Positions 18,187-27,264 of a stretch of 64,000 bases of DNA are shown here, in pieces. Numbering within the stretch: the first letter of the stretch is position 1; each line of letters starts with the position of its first letter. The notes beneath the pieces are model-generated. The model made no database searches and had not been told where the DNA came from. It was given only the letters and a program-made list of their open reading frames with translations. The DNA comes from Flavobacterium celericrescens. Its GTDB lineage: Bacteria > Bacteroidota > Bacteroidia > Flavobacteriales > Flavobacteriaceae. Where the stretch lies: positions 310,001 to 374,000 of the forward strand of contig NZ_JAAJBV010000001.1 in NCBI RefSeq assembly GCF_011392075.1, read 5' to 3'. The translations under genes were made by a program, and so were the position numbers.

Positions 18187-18873
18187 TTATTCTACCACTA
18201 ACTTAAAGCCCACGCGAGGAATGTTTTCAATTCTTACGTGGGTTTCTTCTTTTATAATTTTTCGTAATCTTGAGATAAAAACATCTAAACTTCTGCCTAA
18301 AAAATAATCGTCACTTCCCCAAAGTGCTATTAAAATTTTTTCTCTTTTTAAAACCGTATTAGGATTATCTAAAAACAATTGCAATAACGAGGCTTCACGC
18401 TCCGTCAGTGTTATTTTTTGAGTGTCATTTTTTAATAAATAATTTTCTGGTTCAAAATGAAAACTACCAAATGTATAATTTTTTAAAGCCGGTTTATCTG
18501 TTGATTTTTGGCTTCGATTAAGGAATATTTCTATTTTTAAAATCAATTCTTCTATAGAATATGGTTTTACTAAATAGTCATCAGCACCAAGTTTTAAACC
18601 TTTTATTCTGTCTTCTTTCATGGTTTTTGCTGATAGAAAAATAATTGGTATTTCTTGATTACGTTTTCTAATTTCTGTTGCAATTTCAAAACCATCCATG
18701 TCGGGCAACATAATGTCTAAAACACACAAATCAAATGGTGTACTACAAAATAATTGAAAAGCTTCCTTGCCATTATTACAATGTGAAACTTCAAAATGTT
18801 GCTCTAAATTATCAGCTGTTAAAAACGCTAAAGTTTCATCGTCTTCTACATATAAAATTCGTTTTTTACTCAT
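18187..18873 (-). CDS. OmpR-family response regulator (RprY-like)
   Basis: A 228-residue two-domain regulator. The receiver has the acidic pair D11/D12, phospho-acceptor D53 in VLDIMLPDMDG, and the LSAKT lysine. The C-terminal winged helix contains LTEREASLLQLFLDNPNTVLKRE and DVFISRLRKI. It overlaps the upstream sensor kinase gene by 8 bases, so the two form a cognate pair. The pair most resembles RprX/RprY of Bacteroides, a named two-component system. Its targets cannot be inferred here, though a DUF1573 gene lies divergently beside it. Confidence 0.93.
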   Translation of the reverse strand: MSKKRILYVEDDETLAFLTADNLEQHFEVSHCNNGKEAFQLFCSTPFDLCVLDIMLPDMDGFEIATEIRKRNQEIPIIFLSAKTMKEDRIKGLKLGADDYLVKPYSIEELILKIEIFLNRSQKSTDKPALKNYTFGSFHFEPENYLLKNDTQKITLTEREASLLQLFLDNPNTVLKREKILIALWGSDDYFLGRSLDVFISRLRKIIKEETHVRIENIPRVGFKLVVE

Positions 18874-20134
18874 AATCGTTTTTGTTTATTTGAATTGAAA
18901 CTGTAATTCCTTTGTCGTCATTGTTTTTAACTGAAACATTCCATTTGTGCCATTCACAAACACGTTTAACATAAGACAACCCTATTCCAAACCCTTCAAT
19001 ATCTTTATTGTCTTGACGTGCAACTCTATAAAATTTATCAAAAACAAACGGCAAATCTTTTTCTGGAATACCAACGCCATCATCTGAAAAATTTAAAAAC
19101 AAACCTTTATTTGTTTCGTTCGATTTAATTTGAATGCTTGCTTCGTTTTCAGCATATTTAACCGAATTATCTATCACATTATAAATTAGATTATAAAAAT
19201 GAAATTCATCGGCCATAACAAAATATTTTTTTTCTAATAAAATATCTATTTGGATGCTTTTTTGATGCTTTAGTAAAATATTTTCTTTAACTAATTCTAA
19301 AACTGAATTAACATCAACCTTAGTTTTTTCAAGCACAATTTGATTACTATCTGTTTTAGCCACATATAAAATCTTTTCTATATGCTGATTTAGTTTATTA
19401 CTTTGATTGATAATAATTTGCATGTATTTTGACAACTTTGGATTGTCTTTTATTTCATTTTGAGTGTTGGCATAATTTGATGCAATTAATATTGATGCTA
19501 AAGGTGTTTTAAATTCATGCGTCATATTGTTGATGAAATCCTTTTGCAATTCTGTATATCTTTTTTGTTGTAACATTAAAAAAACAGAATACACATAAAT
19601 AATAAGCACTAAAAATAAAACCGCTGTAAACACCCAATATTGGCTCAAACTTGTAAAATAACTTTGTTTTAAATGTGGGAAACGAATAGCAAAATAATAG
19701 GTTAAATCTGTGTTTTTAGAAAAACAATCTTCACAAACCTTTGACGGAGTTCCGTCTATCGAAATATAATTTCCATATACCATAGATTCTGAACTACAAT
19801 CATAAATAGCATATTCAAAATCTAATTCTAACTTTACTTTATCAAATTCTGTTTTTAAATAATGTTCTAAAATTCTGTTTTCAAAAACATCATTTACATT
19901 TACAATAAAATAGTTTTCACTTACCTTTTTTATAGGATTAGCAACTGGTAATTCCGATTTATTATCTCGATAGATTTTTTCCACCACATCTTGCAACGCA
20001 AAATGGATTTTGTCTTCTGTATCTCTTTTTTCAAAAATATACGCTTGATTGAGTAAAAACAACTGCATGATAATAACACCTACAATGGCTAAAAACCCAA
20101 TAAAGATTACTGTATTTAGTCTATTAAATTTCAT
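18866..20134 (-). CDS. sensor histidine kinase (RprX-like) with periplasmic CxxC
   Basis: A 422-residue membrane kinase. Helices at about 8-30 and 162-185 enclose a periplasmic sensor domain with the motif KVCEDCF, an additional upstream cysteine (YDCSSES) and no known ligand site. The cytoplasmic part has the phosphoacceptor motif NNMTHEFKTPLASI and an ATPase domain (NVIDNSVKYA, FSDDGVGIP, GFGIGLSYVKRV). ATG 20134 is chosen because an earlier start only adds a short hydrophilic leader. It is cotranscribed with the overlapping response-regulator gene. The periplasmic cysteines could sense redox state, but this is inference. Confidence 0.92.
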   Translation of the reverse strand: MKFNRLNTVIFIGFLAIVGVIIMQLFLLNQAYIFEKRDTEDKIHFALQDVVEKIYRDNKSELPVANPIKKVSENYFIVNVNDVFENRILEHYLKTEFDKVKLELDFEYAIYDCSSESMVYGNYISIDGTPSKVCEDCFSKNTDLTYYFAIRFPHLKQSYFTSLSQYWVFTAVLFLVLIIYVYSVFLMLQQKRYTELQKDFINNMTHEFKTPLASILIASNYANTQNEIKDNPKLSKYMQIIINQSNKLNQHIEKILYVAKTDSNQIVLEKTKVDVNSVLELVKENILLKHQKSIQIDILLEKKYFVMADEFHFYNLIYNVIDNSVKYAENEASIQIKSNETNKGLFLNFSDDGVGIPEKDLPFVFDKFYRVARQDNKDIEGFGIGLSYVKRVCEWHKWNVSVKNNDDKGITVSIQINKNDYE

Positions 20135-20235
20135 ATTGACCCCGATATTACAAAAATTGAATGGCAAAAAACAACCATTAACAACTTGTTAACAATCATT
20201 TGAATCTGATTAACAACTACTTTTTTTTGTTTGCA

Positions 20236-20243
20236 TAGCTTTG
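20236..20243 (+). promoter_or_regulatory. -7 element of the DUF1573 gene
   Basis: TAGCTTTG matches TAnnTTTG. It lies 36 bases before the DUF1573 ATG, in the 145-bp gap divergent from the two-component genes. No TTG is visible at the usual distance, so this promoter may need an activator. Confidence 0.4.
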
Positions 20244-20279
20244 TAACACAAAATTAAAATAACTAAAATATAATAAGGT

Positions 20280-20777
20280 ATGAAATCAATTAAATTATCA
20301 ATCGTTGCATTATTTCTTGCAAGTGCTTCATTTGCTCAAGTTAAAGATGCTAAAATCGAAACAGCAAAAGCTACTCAAGCTCCAGTTGCTGCAACTGTAA
20401 CACCTGCGGCTGCACCAAAACAATCTGCAATTAAATGGGATAAAGAAATTCATGATTTTGGAGATATTCCAAAAGGAGTTCCTGCAACTTATGAATTTAC
20501 TTTCACAAACAATACAAAAGAAACAATCTTAATTACAAATGTAAAACCAGCTTGTGGTTGTACAGCTGCAAACTATACTAAAACACCTATTAAACCAGGA
20601 GAAAAAGGTATGGTTGCTGCAACATTTAACGCTGCTTCTGTAGCGCCTTTTCAAAAATCAGTTACTGTAATGACAAATGAAGGTGGTGTTGAAAACGTTA
20701 AAACTTTATCTTTTAAAGGAAAAGTAATTGACACTGCTGCACCAGCAACTGATAAGAAAGTAGAAATTAAATCATAA
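20280..20777 (+). CDS. secreted DUF1573 protein
   Basis: A 165-residue exported protein with signal peptide MKSIKLSIVALFLASASFAQ, an Ala/Thr/Pro-rich spacer (about 25-48) and an Ig-like DUF1573 domain. The domain contains HDFGDIPKG, YEFTFTNNTKETILITN, the cysteine motif PACGCTAANY and IKPGEKGMV. These domains are abundant in Bacteroidota and probably serve as periplasmic or surface modules, but their biochemical role is not established. It is monocistronic, with its own -7 element and terminator, and lies divergent from the RprX/RprY-like genes. Confidence 0.9.
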   Translation: MKSIKLSIVALFLASASFAQVKDAKIETAKATQAPVAATVTPAAAPKQSAIKWDKEIHDFGDIPKGVPATYEFTFTNNTKETILITNVKPACGCTAANYTKTPIKPGEKGMVAATFNAASVAPFQKSVTVMTNEGGVENVKTLSFKGKVIDTAAPATDKKVEIKS

Positions 20778-20802
20778 TTATAATTCAACTTTTTTACATC
20801 TT

Positions 20803-20836
20803 AAAAAAACCATCTGTATTTCAGGTGGTTTTTTTT
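20803..20836 (+). terminator. terminator of DUF1573 gene
   Basis: CCATCTG (20810-20816) pairs with CAGGTGG (20822-20828) with one G-U pair, extended by A/T flanks. Eight T follow at 20829-20836. Confidence 0.85.
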
Positions 20837-20847
20837 ATATTTACTCT

Positions 20848-21321
20848 ATGGAAACAGTAATTATAAATACCCCTTTAGGATTTGCTGAAATTTGTGGTGA
20901 TCAAAACGGCATTTCAAAAATTCATGTGATGAATGAAGAAATCGAAATTTCATCTAAAACGCCTAAAGCATTAAAAGAAGCTGTTACACAACTACAAGAA
21001 TATTTTGAAGGAAAAAGAACTGATTTTTCTTTTAAACTTAATCCTTCTGGAACTGATTTTCAGCAAAAAGTTTGGCAAGAATTGTTGAACATTCCTTTCG
21101 GTAAAACTTGTTCATATTTAGATCTTTCGAAAAAATTAGGTGATGTAAAAGCAATTCGAGCAGTGGCTTCGGCTAATGGAAAAAATCCGCTTTGGATTGT
21201 AGTTCCGTGCCATCGTGTTATTGGTTCTGATGGTTCTTTAACTGGATATGCTGGAGGCTTGTGGCGCAAAAAATGGTTGTTGGAACATGAAAATCCGGTG
21301 AAACAAGAAAGTTTGTTTTAG
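20848..21321 (+). CDS. ogt: methylated-DNA--protein-cysteine methyltransferase
   Basis: A 157-residue DNA repair protein that removes alkyl groups from O6-alkylguanine in a suicide reaction. The active-site motif VVPCHRVIGSDGSLTGYAGG is intact, with acceptor C121. The helix-turn-helix segment (FGKTCSYLDLSKKLG, then AIRAVASANGKNP) is present. The short N-terminal domain is typical of Ogt-type proteins. It starts 12 bases after the upstream terminator. A TATATTTA element in that interval is a plausible -7 box. Confidence 0.93.
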   Translation: METVIINTPLGFAEICGDQNGISKIHVMNEEIEISSKTPKALKEAVTQLQEYFEGKRTDFSFKLNPSGTDFQQKVWQELLNIPFGKTCSYLDLSKKLGDVKAIRAVASANGKNPLWIVVPCHRVIGSDGSLTGYAGGLWRKKWLLEHENPVKQESLF

Positions 21322-21383
21322 TTTTTTTAAATTCATTCTAACTTTTTCCTACTTTTATAAAAACTATCTTATAAAATTAGTAA

Positions 21384-22562
21384 ATGAAATTCCTGCTAAA
21401 ATTCCTAAAATGGTTCGCAATTGTTTTTGCTGCTATTATTGTTTTGATGTATATTTTTGATGTAGATTATTTGCTTCGTGCCGTAAAAACAATTTATTTC
21501 AAAGGTTATACCACAGCTTTTTTAGAAGATTATAAAGAATTTCCCAATCGCGAAATCAAAAAAGGTACTGCGCAACCTTGGGCAATTGCTTCCGATTACA
21601 ACTCTGTTCCTGCTACACAAAATTTACAAAAAGCACACAAAGAGCTCAAAACTATTGCCTATTTAATTATTAAAAATGATAGTATTTGGCATGAAAGCTA
21701 TTTTGATGGTTTTGATAAAAACTCTAAAACCAATTCTTTTTCGATGGCAAAAAGCGTGGTTACAATGGCATTAGGAAAAGCCATTATGGAAGGAAAAATA
21801 AAAAGTTTAGACCAAAAAGTAATTGACTTTTTTCCCGAATTAAAAGGAAAATTTGCAAAAGAAGTAACCGTAGGCGATTTATCTTCAATGGCTTCAGGAT
21901 TAAATTGGGACGAAAAATATTATAGCCCATTTTCAATTGTAACCCGTGCTTATTTTGACAATGATTTAGACAAAGTAATCCTTGGATTGAACATCAACGA
22001 AAAACCTGGGCAATCGTTCAAATATCTAAGTGGTGCTACTCAGTTATTGGCCATGTGTATTGAAAAAGCAACAGGAGAATATTTATCAGATTATGTTTCA
22101 AAAAACTTTTGGCAACCTATGGGTGCCGAAAATGAAGCGCTCTGGCAATTAGATGAAGCACCTGACGGAATTGAAAAAGCCTATTGTTGTATCGCTAGTA
22201 ATGCAAGAGATTTTGCCCGCTTTGGAAAGCTATATTTGAATAACGGAAAATGGAATGGTCAACAATTATTAGATAGTGCTTTTGTGAAAAAATGCATCAC
22301 TCCTCGCTTTGAAGCAGCGCCTCATTATGGCTATGGTTGGTGGATGCACAACTTTTTAGGCAAACACTTATATTACATGCGTGGTCATTTGGGGCAATTT
22401 GTAATTGTAATTCCAGAAGACAGCTTAATAATTGTGCGTTTAGGACATTTAAAAGGTGTACAAACTTCATATGATCCACATAGTGAAGATTTATATGTTT
22501 ATGTTGAAGAAGCCTATGAAATGTTGGGAAAAAGAAAAAAGATGCAAGAAAAAAGAAAATAG
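21384..22562 (+). CDS. membrane-anchored serine hydrolase (class C beta-lactamase fold)
   Basis: A 392-residue protein. It has an N-terminal hydrophobic anchor (about 8-26) and a penicillin-binding/beta-lactamase-type hydrolase domain with nucleophile S120 in SMAK (SxxK) and a tyrosine motif YLSG. It resembles 6-aminohexanoate-dimer-hydrolase-like proteins more than true beta-lactamases. The substrate is unknown. It acts outside the cytoplasm. The last residues (GKRKKMQEKRK) are encoded by a purine-rich stretch sharing the 15-mer GCAAGAAAAAAGAAA with an intergenic site at 27218-27232, so the C terminus may have been extended by repeat-like DNA. Confidence 0.88.
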   Translation: MKFLLKFLKWFAIVFAAIIVLMYIFDVDYLLRAVKTIYFKGYTTAFLEDYKEFPNREIKKGTAQPWAIASDYNSVPATQNLQKAHKELKTIAYLIIKNDSIWHESYFDGFDKNSKTNSFSMAKSVVTMALGKAIMEGKIKSLDQKVIDFFPELKGKFAKEVTVGDLSSMASGLNWDEKYYSPFSIVTRAYFDNDLDKVILGLNINEKPGQSFKYLSGATQLLAMCIEKATGEYLSDYVSKNFWQPMGAENEALWQLDEAPDGIEKAYCCIASNARDFARFGKLYLNNGKWNGQQLLDSAFVKKCITPRFEAAPHYGYGWWMHNFLGKHLYYMRGHLGQFVIVIPEDSLIIVRLGHLKGVQTSYDPHSEDLYVYVEEAYEMLGKRKKMQEKRK

Positions 22563-22600
22563 ATTAACTTGAAACTAAATTAACTATAAACCATACAAAA

Positions 22601-23314
22601 ATGATTGAAAAAATTAACTTAAACAACATTCTGTTTTTAGATATTGAAACCGTTCCTGAACACCAAAATTATGGCATTTTAGACGAAGAAACACGTTATT
22701 TATGGGAACACAAAACACAATACCAACGCAAAGACGAAGTTTCGGCAGAAGATTTTTATGAACGTGCTGGAATTTGGGCAGAGTTTGGGAAAATCATTAC
22801 TATTTCTGTGGGTTATTTTGTCAATAAAGGCGATATTAGAAATTTTAGAGTAACTAGTTTCTGGGGTGAAGAGAAGAAAATTTTGAATGATTTTTCCAAT
22901 CTATTAAATACTCATTTCAACGGAGCACAACACGTTTTATGCGGTCATAATGCCAAAGAATTTGATATTCCATTCATAGCCCGACGCATGATTATCAACG
23001 GAATTGCTTTACCTAACAAACTAAATTTATTCGGTAAAAAACCTTGGGAAGTACCGCATTTAGACACCTTAGAATTATGGAAATTTGGCGATTATAAACA
23101 TTTTACTTCTTTAAAATTACTTACAAAAGTGCTCGGAATTCCTTCTCCAAAAGACGATATCGACGGTAGCGAAGTAGCTCACGTTTTTTATGTGGAAAAC
23201 GACATCGACCGAATTATCACCTATTGTGAAAAAGATGTTATTGCAGTAGCTCAAATTTTCTTAAGATTAAGACGAGAAGATTTACTGGTTGAAGATGAAA
23301 TTATTCATGTATAA
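22601..23314 (+). CDS. DEDDy-type 3'-5' exonuclease (PolB-proofreading-like)
   Basis: A 237-residue nuclease with the DEDD layout: D14 and E16 in FLDIETVPE, an aspartate in GHNAKEFDIPFIARR, and the terminal YCEKD (YxxxD) motif, which marks the DEDDy subgroup. The family is annotated as the predicted exonuclease related to the proofreading domain of PolB polymerases. It carries no polymerase domain, so it probably acts as a stand-alone nuclease in DNA or RNA maintenance. The gene starts 38 bases after the hydrolase and may share its transcript. Confidence 0.85.
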   Translation: MIEKINLNNILFLDIETVPEHQNYGILDEETRYLWEHKTQYQRKDEVSAEDFYERAGIWAEFGKIITISVGYFVNKGDIRNFRVTSFWGEEKKILNDFSNLLNTHFNGAQHVLCGHNAKEFDIPFIARRMIINGIALPNKLNLFGKKPWEVPHLDTLELWKFGDYKHFTSLKLLTKVLGIPSPKDDIDGSEVAHVFYVENDIDRIITYCEKDVIAVAQIFLRLRREDLLVEDEIIHV

Positions 23315-23334
23315 ATTGAACACGAATTTTCAAA

Positions 23335-23363
23335 TTGTACTTGAATTTGATTTACTACATTTA
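23335..23363 (+). promoter_or_regulatory. promoter of the SpmA/SpmB-type gene
   Basis: TTG at 23335-23337, an 18-bp spacer and TACATTTA at 23356-23363 match the Bacteroidota promoter at all but one position. The ATG follows 15 bases later. Confidence 0.5.
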
Positions 23364-23378
23364 CAAAAAATATAACAC

Positions 23379-24818
23379 ATGGTTTTAAGCAGATTTTGGC
23401 TGGTAATATTTATATCATCTATCTTTTTTATTGTATTCGGATTGTTTTCATCGCAATATTATTCTATTGATTATGTGCTGAATGGTAAACAAGGCGAACC
23501 TTTTTTAATTGGTGAAAAATATTTAAAAGAAGTTCCAAAATTTGTACAAGATAGTGTCCAAAAAGCGGAAGACAAAACATTCATTATCAACAAAAATGAA
23601 AAGGATGCAGACACTACCTATGTTTACAACAATCAAACTGTAAAAATCTACAGCGGAAAACAAAAAGCAGATGGTCTACTTCCTATGACCAAAAGCAGTT
23701 TGTTTGATTTGATTCTGCCATTGATTGCTTACTTAGCTTTCTTTTGTGGAATTATGGAATTACTTATCATTTCAGGAGCTTCGGAAAGATTGGCTAAGAA
23801 ATTAAGTCCATTATTTGCAAAAGTTTTTCCTTCGATTCCTAAAAACCACGAATCGATTTCATACATGACATTGAATTTTTCTGCTAACTTCTTAGGATTG
23901 GATTCAGCTGCAACGCCTTTCGGATTGAAAGCCATGCAAAGTTTACAAGAACTCAACGAAGACAAAGACCGAGCGAGTGATGCCCAAATCATGTTCATGT
24001 GTTTGCATGCTGCTGGTTTAACATTAATTCCAACGTCAATCATTGGTTATCGAGCTGCCGAACACGCTGCAAATCCTGCTGATGTAATGTTACCATGTAT
24101 TATTACGTCTTTTGTTGGAACTATTGCCGCTTTCATTTTAGTTGGAATTAAACAACGTGTTAATTTTAAAAGCGCTTCTTTATTAGCAGTTTTAATGGGA
24201 GTTATCGGAGCAATTGTGGGATTATTATTCTACGTTAACAGTTTAGATTTAATTGGAAAAAATTACTTTACTTCAAACCTTTCGGGCTTATTGTTAATCT
24301 TAATAATTGGCGGAACTTTGATATTTTCTTTCGTTCAAGAAAAGAAATTCGTAGAACAAAAAACAACGATTTTCGATACGTTTGTAGCAGGAGCCAATAA
24401 CGGATTAAAAACTGGAGTTACAATTTTCCCATACGTAATGGGAATGTTAGTTGCGATTTCGTTGTTTAGAAATAGTGGTTTATTTGAAATTATCGCCAAC
24501 GGAATTTCTTTTTTATTTGCTCATCTTGGAGTAGCCAAAGAAATTACCGATTCACTTCCTGTGGCGATGTTGCGTCCTTTTAGTTCTGGTGGTTCTCGTG
24601 GTTTTATGATTGATGCGATGAAACAATTTGGTCCAGATTCCTTAACCGGAAGATTAAGTTGTATTTTCCAATGCAGTGCCGAAACTACTTTTTATGTAAT
24701 TGCGGTTTATTTTGGAAGTATCAACGTGAAAAACACACGCTATACATTAGGAATGATGCTTTTAGTAGATTTGATTTGTGTGATTACAGCGATTTTTGTG
24801 GCGAGTTGGTTTTTTTAA
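23379..24818 (+). CDS. nucleoside-recognition (Gate) domain membrane protein, SpmA-SpmB fusion type
   Basis: A 479-residue polytopic membrane protein. An N-terminal helix (about 5-27) and a soluble loop are followed by two nucleoside-recognition domain halves with about ten helices. These include FFCGIMELLIISGASERLAKKLSP, LNFSANFLGLDSAATPFGLKAM, and in the second half KTGVTIFPYVMGMLVAISLF and FQCSAETTFYVIAVYFGS. The two halves correspond to Bacillus SpmA and SpmB, which are separate proteins there. Bacteroidota do not sporulate, so the role is probably transport, with unknown substrate. A good promoter precedes it and a small lipoprotein gene follows after 11 bases. Confidence 0.88.
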   Translation: MVLSRFWLVIFISSIFFIVFGLFSSQYYSIDYVLNGKQGEPFLIGEKYLKEVPKFVQDSVQKAEDKTFIINKNEKDADTTYVYNNQTVKIYSGKQKADGLLPMTKSSLFDLILPLIAYLAFFCGIMELLIISGASERLAKKLSPLFAKVFPSIPKNHESISYMTLNFSANFLGLDSAATPFGLKAMQSLQELNEDKDRASDAQIMFMCLHAAGLTLIPTSIIGYRAAEHAANPADVMLPCIITSFVGTIAAFILVGIKQRVNFKSASLLAVLMGVIGAIVGLLFYVNSLDLIGKNYFTSNLSGLLLILIIGGTLIFSFVQEKKFVEQKTTIFDTFVAGANNGLKTGVTIFPYVMGMLVAISLFRNSGLFEIIANGISFLFAHLGVAKEITDSLPVAMLRPFSSGGSRGFMIDAMKQFGPDSLTGRLSCIFQCSAETTFYVIAVYFGSINVKNTRYTLGMMLLVDLICVITAIFVASWFF

Positions 24819-24829
24819 AATGAAGCTAG

Positions 24830-25522
24830 ATGAGAATAATAATTTTAACCCTTTTTATTTTTATTTCATGTAAAAATGAGGAAATTGTTTCTACAAAAAA
24901 CAATATCGCAAAAGAAAACAAGATAATTAAAGAAACTAACAAAGAAGTTTTAGATACTATTTTCTTTGATTTTGAAAATAACAAAAGTGATTTTGTTGTT
25001 GTCAATCTTTTAGAAAAGAAGTTTAATGAAGATAGTATTTGTAATGTTGAAATGAAATTAGATTTTTGGAATAATAAATCAAAAATTGGTTCAGAAACAA
25101 TTCAAATTAATGGCTTTGATGAAAATTCAGAATTTTTTGGAATTTACTTAGATAGTTTAAATCCTTCTTTAAAAACAATCCACATTGGATATCCTGCTTG
25201 TGCCTATCAGCAGAATGGATTTTTATTTTATACCAATAATAATAACGTTCAATTACTATATCAATTTATGGAATTTAGTGATAGTGGTTGGGGTTCTTAT
25301 GTTGAATTCTTTCCAACAAATAAAAACTATATAACTTCAAGAAGAACCAACTTTTCACCTGATGAAAATGATTCAACTAAAGAAGATATGGGTATAGTGG
25401 AGTATTTAGATTCTTTAACTTTTTCATTAAAAAACAATACTTGGAAAGTAAATCAAATCACTCCAAAAGAAAAAGTATATAAACGCGAAAAAAAGAGTTT
25501 TGAAGAATTTCACAAACAATAA
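24830..25522 (+). CDS. hypothetical lipoprotein
   Basis: A 230-residue predicted lipoprotein (MRIIILTLFIFISC, lipidated C14). The N-terminal region of the mature protein is Lys/Asn/Glu-rich, followed by a soluble domain containing KTIHIGYPACAYQQNGFLFY and GWGSYVEFFPTNKNYITSRR. I do not recognise a family. It lies 11 bases after the membrane-protein gene and is probably read from the same promoter. No terminator is evident before the fumarase gene 72 bases downstream. Confidence 0.75.
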   Translation: MRIIILTLFIFISCKNEEIVSTKNNIAKENKIIKETNKEVLDTIFFDFENNKSDFVVVNLLEKKFNEDSICNVEMKLDFWNNKSKIGSETIQINGFDENSEFFGIYLDSLNPSLKTIHIGYPACAYQQNGFLFYTNNNNVQLLYQFMEFSDSGWGSYVEFFPTNKNYITSRRTNFSPDENDSTKEDMGIVEYLDSLTFSLKNNTWKVNQITPKEKVYKREKKSFEEFHKQ

Positions 25523-25594
25523 TAAAATATAGAAATAGTTAATTTCGAAATTCTATTAACATTACGTAACTTTACCTTTCAAAACATACACATA

Positions 25595-27196
25595 ATGGAC
25601 TTTTTATATCAAGACCCGTATCCTATTTTAAAAGACGATACACACTACAAAAAATTAACTTCCGATTACGTAAAAGTTGAGCAACTTGGCGATAGAGAAA
25701 TCTTAGTGGTTGACCCAAAAGGATTAGAATTACTAGCTCAAGAAGCGATGGACGACGTTTCGTTTATGTTGCGTTCGGCACATTTACAAAAATTAAGAAA
25801 CATTATCGAAGATCCTGAAGCGACAGACAACGATCGTTTTGTTGCTTATAATTTATTGCAAAACGCTGCTGTAGCTGTAGAAGGTCAATTGCCTTCTTGC
25901 CAAGATACCGGAACTGCGATCGTAGTTGCTAAAAAAGGTGAAAACGTTTATACAGGAGTTGATGATGGCGAATGGTTGTCAAAAGGAATTTACAATACGT
26001 ACCAAAATAAAAATCTTCGTTACTCGCAAATTGTTCCGATTTCGATGTTTGAAGAGAAAAACTCGGGCTCTAACTTACCTGCACAAATCGACATTTATGC
26101 GAAAAAAGGAAATTCGTATGAATTCTTATTTTTAACAAAAGGTGGTGGTTCGGCCAACAAAACGTTTTTATATCAAAAAACAAAATCGTTGTTGAATGAA
26201 AAATCGTTAGACGAATTTGTTCGTGAGCGCATTATGGATTTAGGAACAGCAGCTTGTCCTCCTTATCATTTGGCTATTGTAATTGGTGGAACTTCTGCGG
26301 AAGCGAATTTAGCAGCAGTTAAAAAAGCATCAGCTGGATATTATGACCATTTACCAACTTCTGGAAATATGTCAGGTCAAGCGTTTCGCGATTTAGAATG
26401 GGAAAAAAGAGTGCAAATCATTTGTCAAGAAAGTCAAATTGGAGCACAATTTGGTGGAAAATATTTAACACATGACGTTCGTGTGATTCGTTTACCTCGT
26501 CACGCAGCTTCTTGTCCGGTGGGAATGGGAGTTTCTTGTTCGGCAGATAGAAATATCAAAGGAAAAATCACAAAAGACGGAATTTTCTTAGAGCAATTGG
26601 AAACCAATCCAGCGCAATTTTTACCTGAAACAGCGCCTCATTTAGAGCCAGCAGTAGAAATTGATTTGAACAAACCAATGGCTGAAATTTTAGCAGAATT
26701 ATCGAAATATCCAATTAAAACTCGTTTGAAATTAAACGGAACTTTGATTGTAGCTCGTGATATCGCTCATGCCAAAATCAAAGAATTGCTAGACGCTGGA
26801 AAACCAATGCCAGAGTATTTCAAAAATCACCCAGTATATTATGCAGGTCCAGCAAAAACTCCAGACGGAATGCCTTCAGGAAGTTTTGGACCAACTACCG
26901 CAGGAAGAATGGATGTTTATGTAGACGAATTCCAAGCCGCTGGTGGAAGCATGATTATGTTAGCCAAAGGAAACCGAAGCAAAGACGTAATGAATGCTTG
27001 TAAAAAACATGGCGGATTCTATTTAGGTTCGATTGGTGGCCCTGCTGCGATTTTAGCCAAAGAAAACATCTTATCGGTTGAAGTAGTAGATTTTCCAGAA
27101 TTAGGAATGGAAGCGGTGAGAAAAATTGAAGTAAAAGATTTCCCTGCGTTTATTATTACCGATGATAAAGGAAATGATTTCTTTATGAATCTTTAG
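25595..27196 (+). CDS. class I fumarate hydratase (iron-sulfur)
   Basis: Reversible hydration of fumarate to malate in the TCA cycle. The 533-residue protein matches the single-chain, oxygen-sensitive class I type that holds a [4Fe-4S] cluster. Candidate ligands include C102 in [10 protein letters not shown] and cysteines in [14 protein letters not shown] and [13 protein letters not shown]. The C-terminal half contains GPTTAGRMD and [18 protein letters not shown] weak -7 box (TAACTTTA, 25567-25574) lies 20 bases before the start, and a strong terminator ends the gene. Symbols fumA and fumB both apply to this family, so none is assigned. Confidence 0.95.
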   Translation: MDFLYQDPYPILKDDTHYKKLTSDYVKVEQLGDREILVVDPKGLELLAQEAMDDVSFMLRSAHLQKLRNIIEDPEATDNDRFVAYNLLQNAAVAVEGQLPSCQDTGTAIVVAKKGENVYTGVDDGEWLSKGIYNTYQNKNLRYSQIVPISMFEEKNSGSNLPAQIDIYAKKGNSYEFLFLTKGGGSANKTFLYQKTKSLLNEKSLDEFVRERIMDLGTAACPPYHLAIVIGGTSAEANLAAVKKASAGYYDHLPTSGNMSGQAFRDLEWEKRVQIICQESQIGAQFGGKYLTHDVRVIRLPRHAASCPVGMGVSCSADRNIKGKITKDGIFLEQLETNPAQFLPETAPHLEPAVEIDLNKPMAEILAELSKYPIKTRLKLNGTLIVARDIAHAKIKELLDAGKPMPEYFKNHPVYYAGPAKTPDGMPSGSFGPTTAGRMDVYVDEFQAAGGSMIMLAKGNRSKDVMNACKKHGGFYLGSIGGPAAILAKENILSVEVVDFPELGMEAVRKIEVKDFPAFIITDDKGNDFFMNL

Positions 27197-27229
27197 TTTT
27201 AGAAAAAGAGAAAAGAAGCAAGAAAAAAG

Positions 27230-27263
27230 AAACCTGTGAGTTGAAAGACTTACAGGTTTTTTA
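27230..27263 (+). terminator. terminator of fumarase gene
   Basis: A 12-bp stem (27230-27241 with 27248-27259, one G-U pair) has a 6-base loop followed by T residues. It lies between the fumarase gene and the convergent lipoprotein gene. Confidence 0.85.
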
Positions 27264-27264
27264 T

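Noticed and set aside
18206..18244. Hairpin CCCACG...CGTGGG near the end of the response regulator gene, possibly a cytochrome c terminator
   Set aside because: It lies inside the conserved C-terminal coding segment (RIENIPRVGFKL) and has a long loop, so base pairing may be incidental to coding.
23729..24043. 104-codon minus-strand frame
   Set aside because: It is antisense to the SpmA/SpmB-type membrane protein and has no start-site support.
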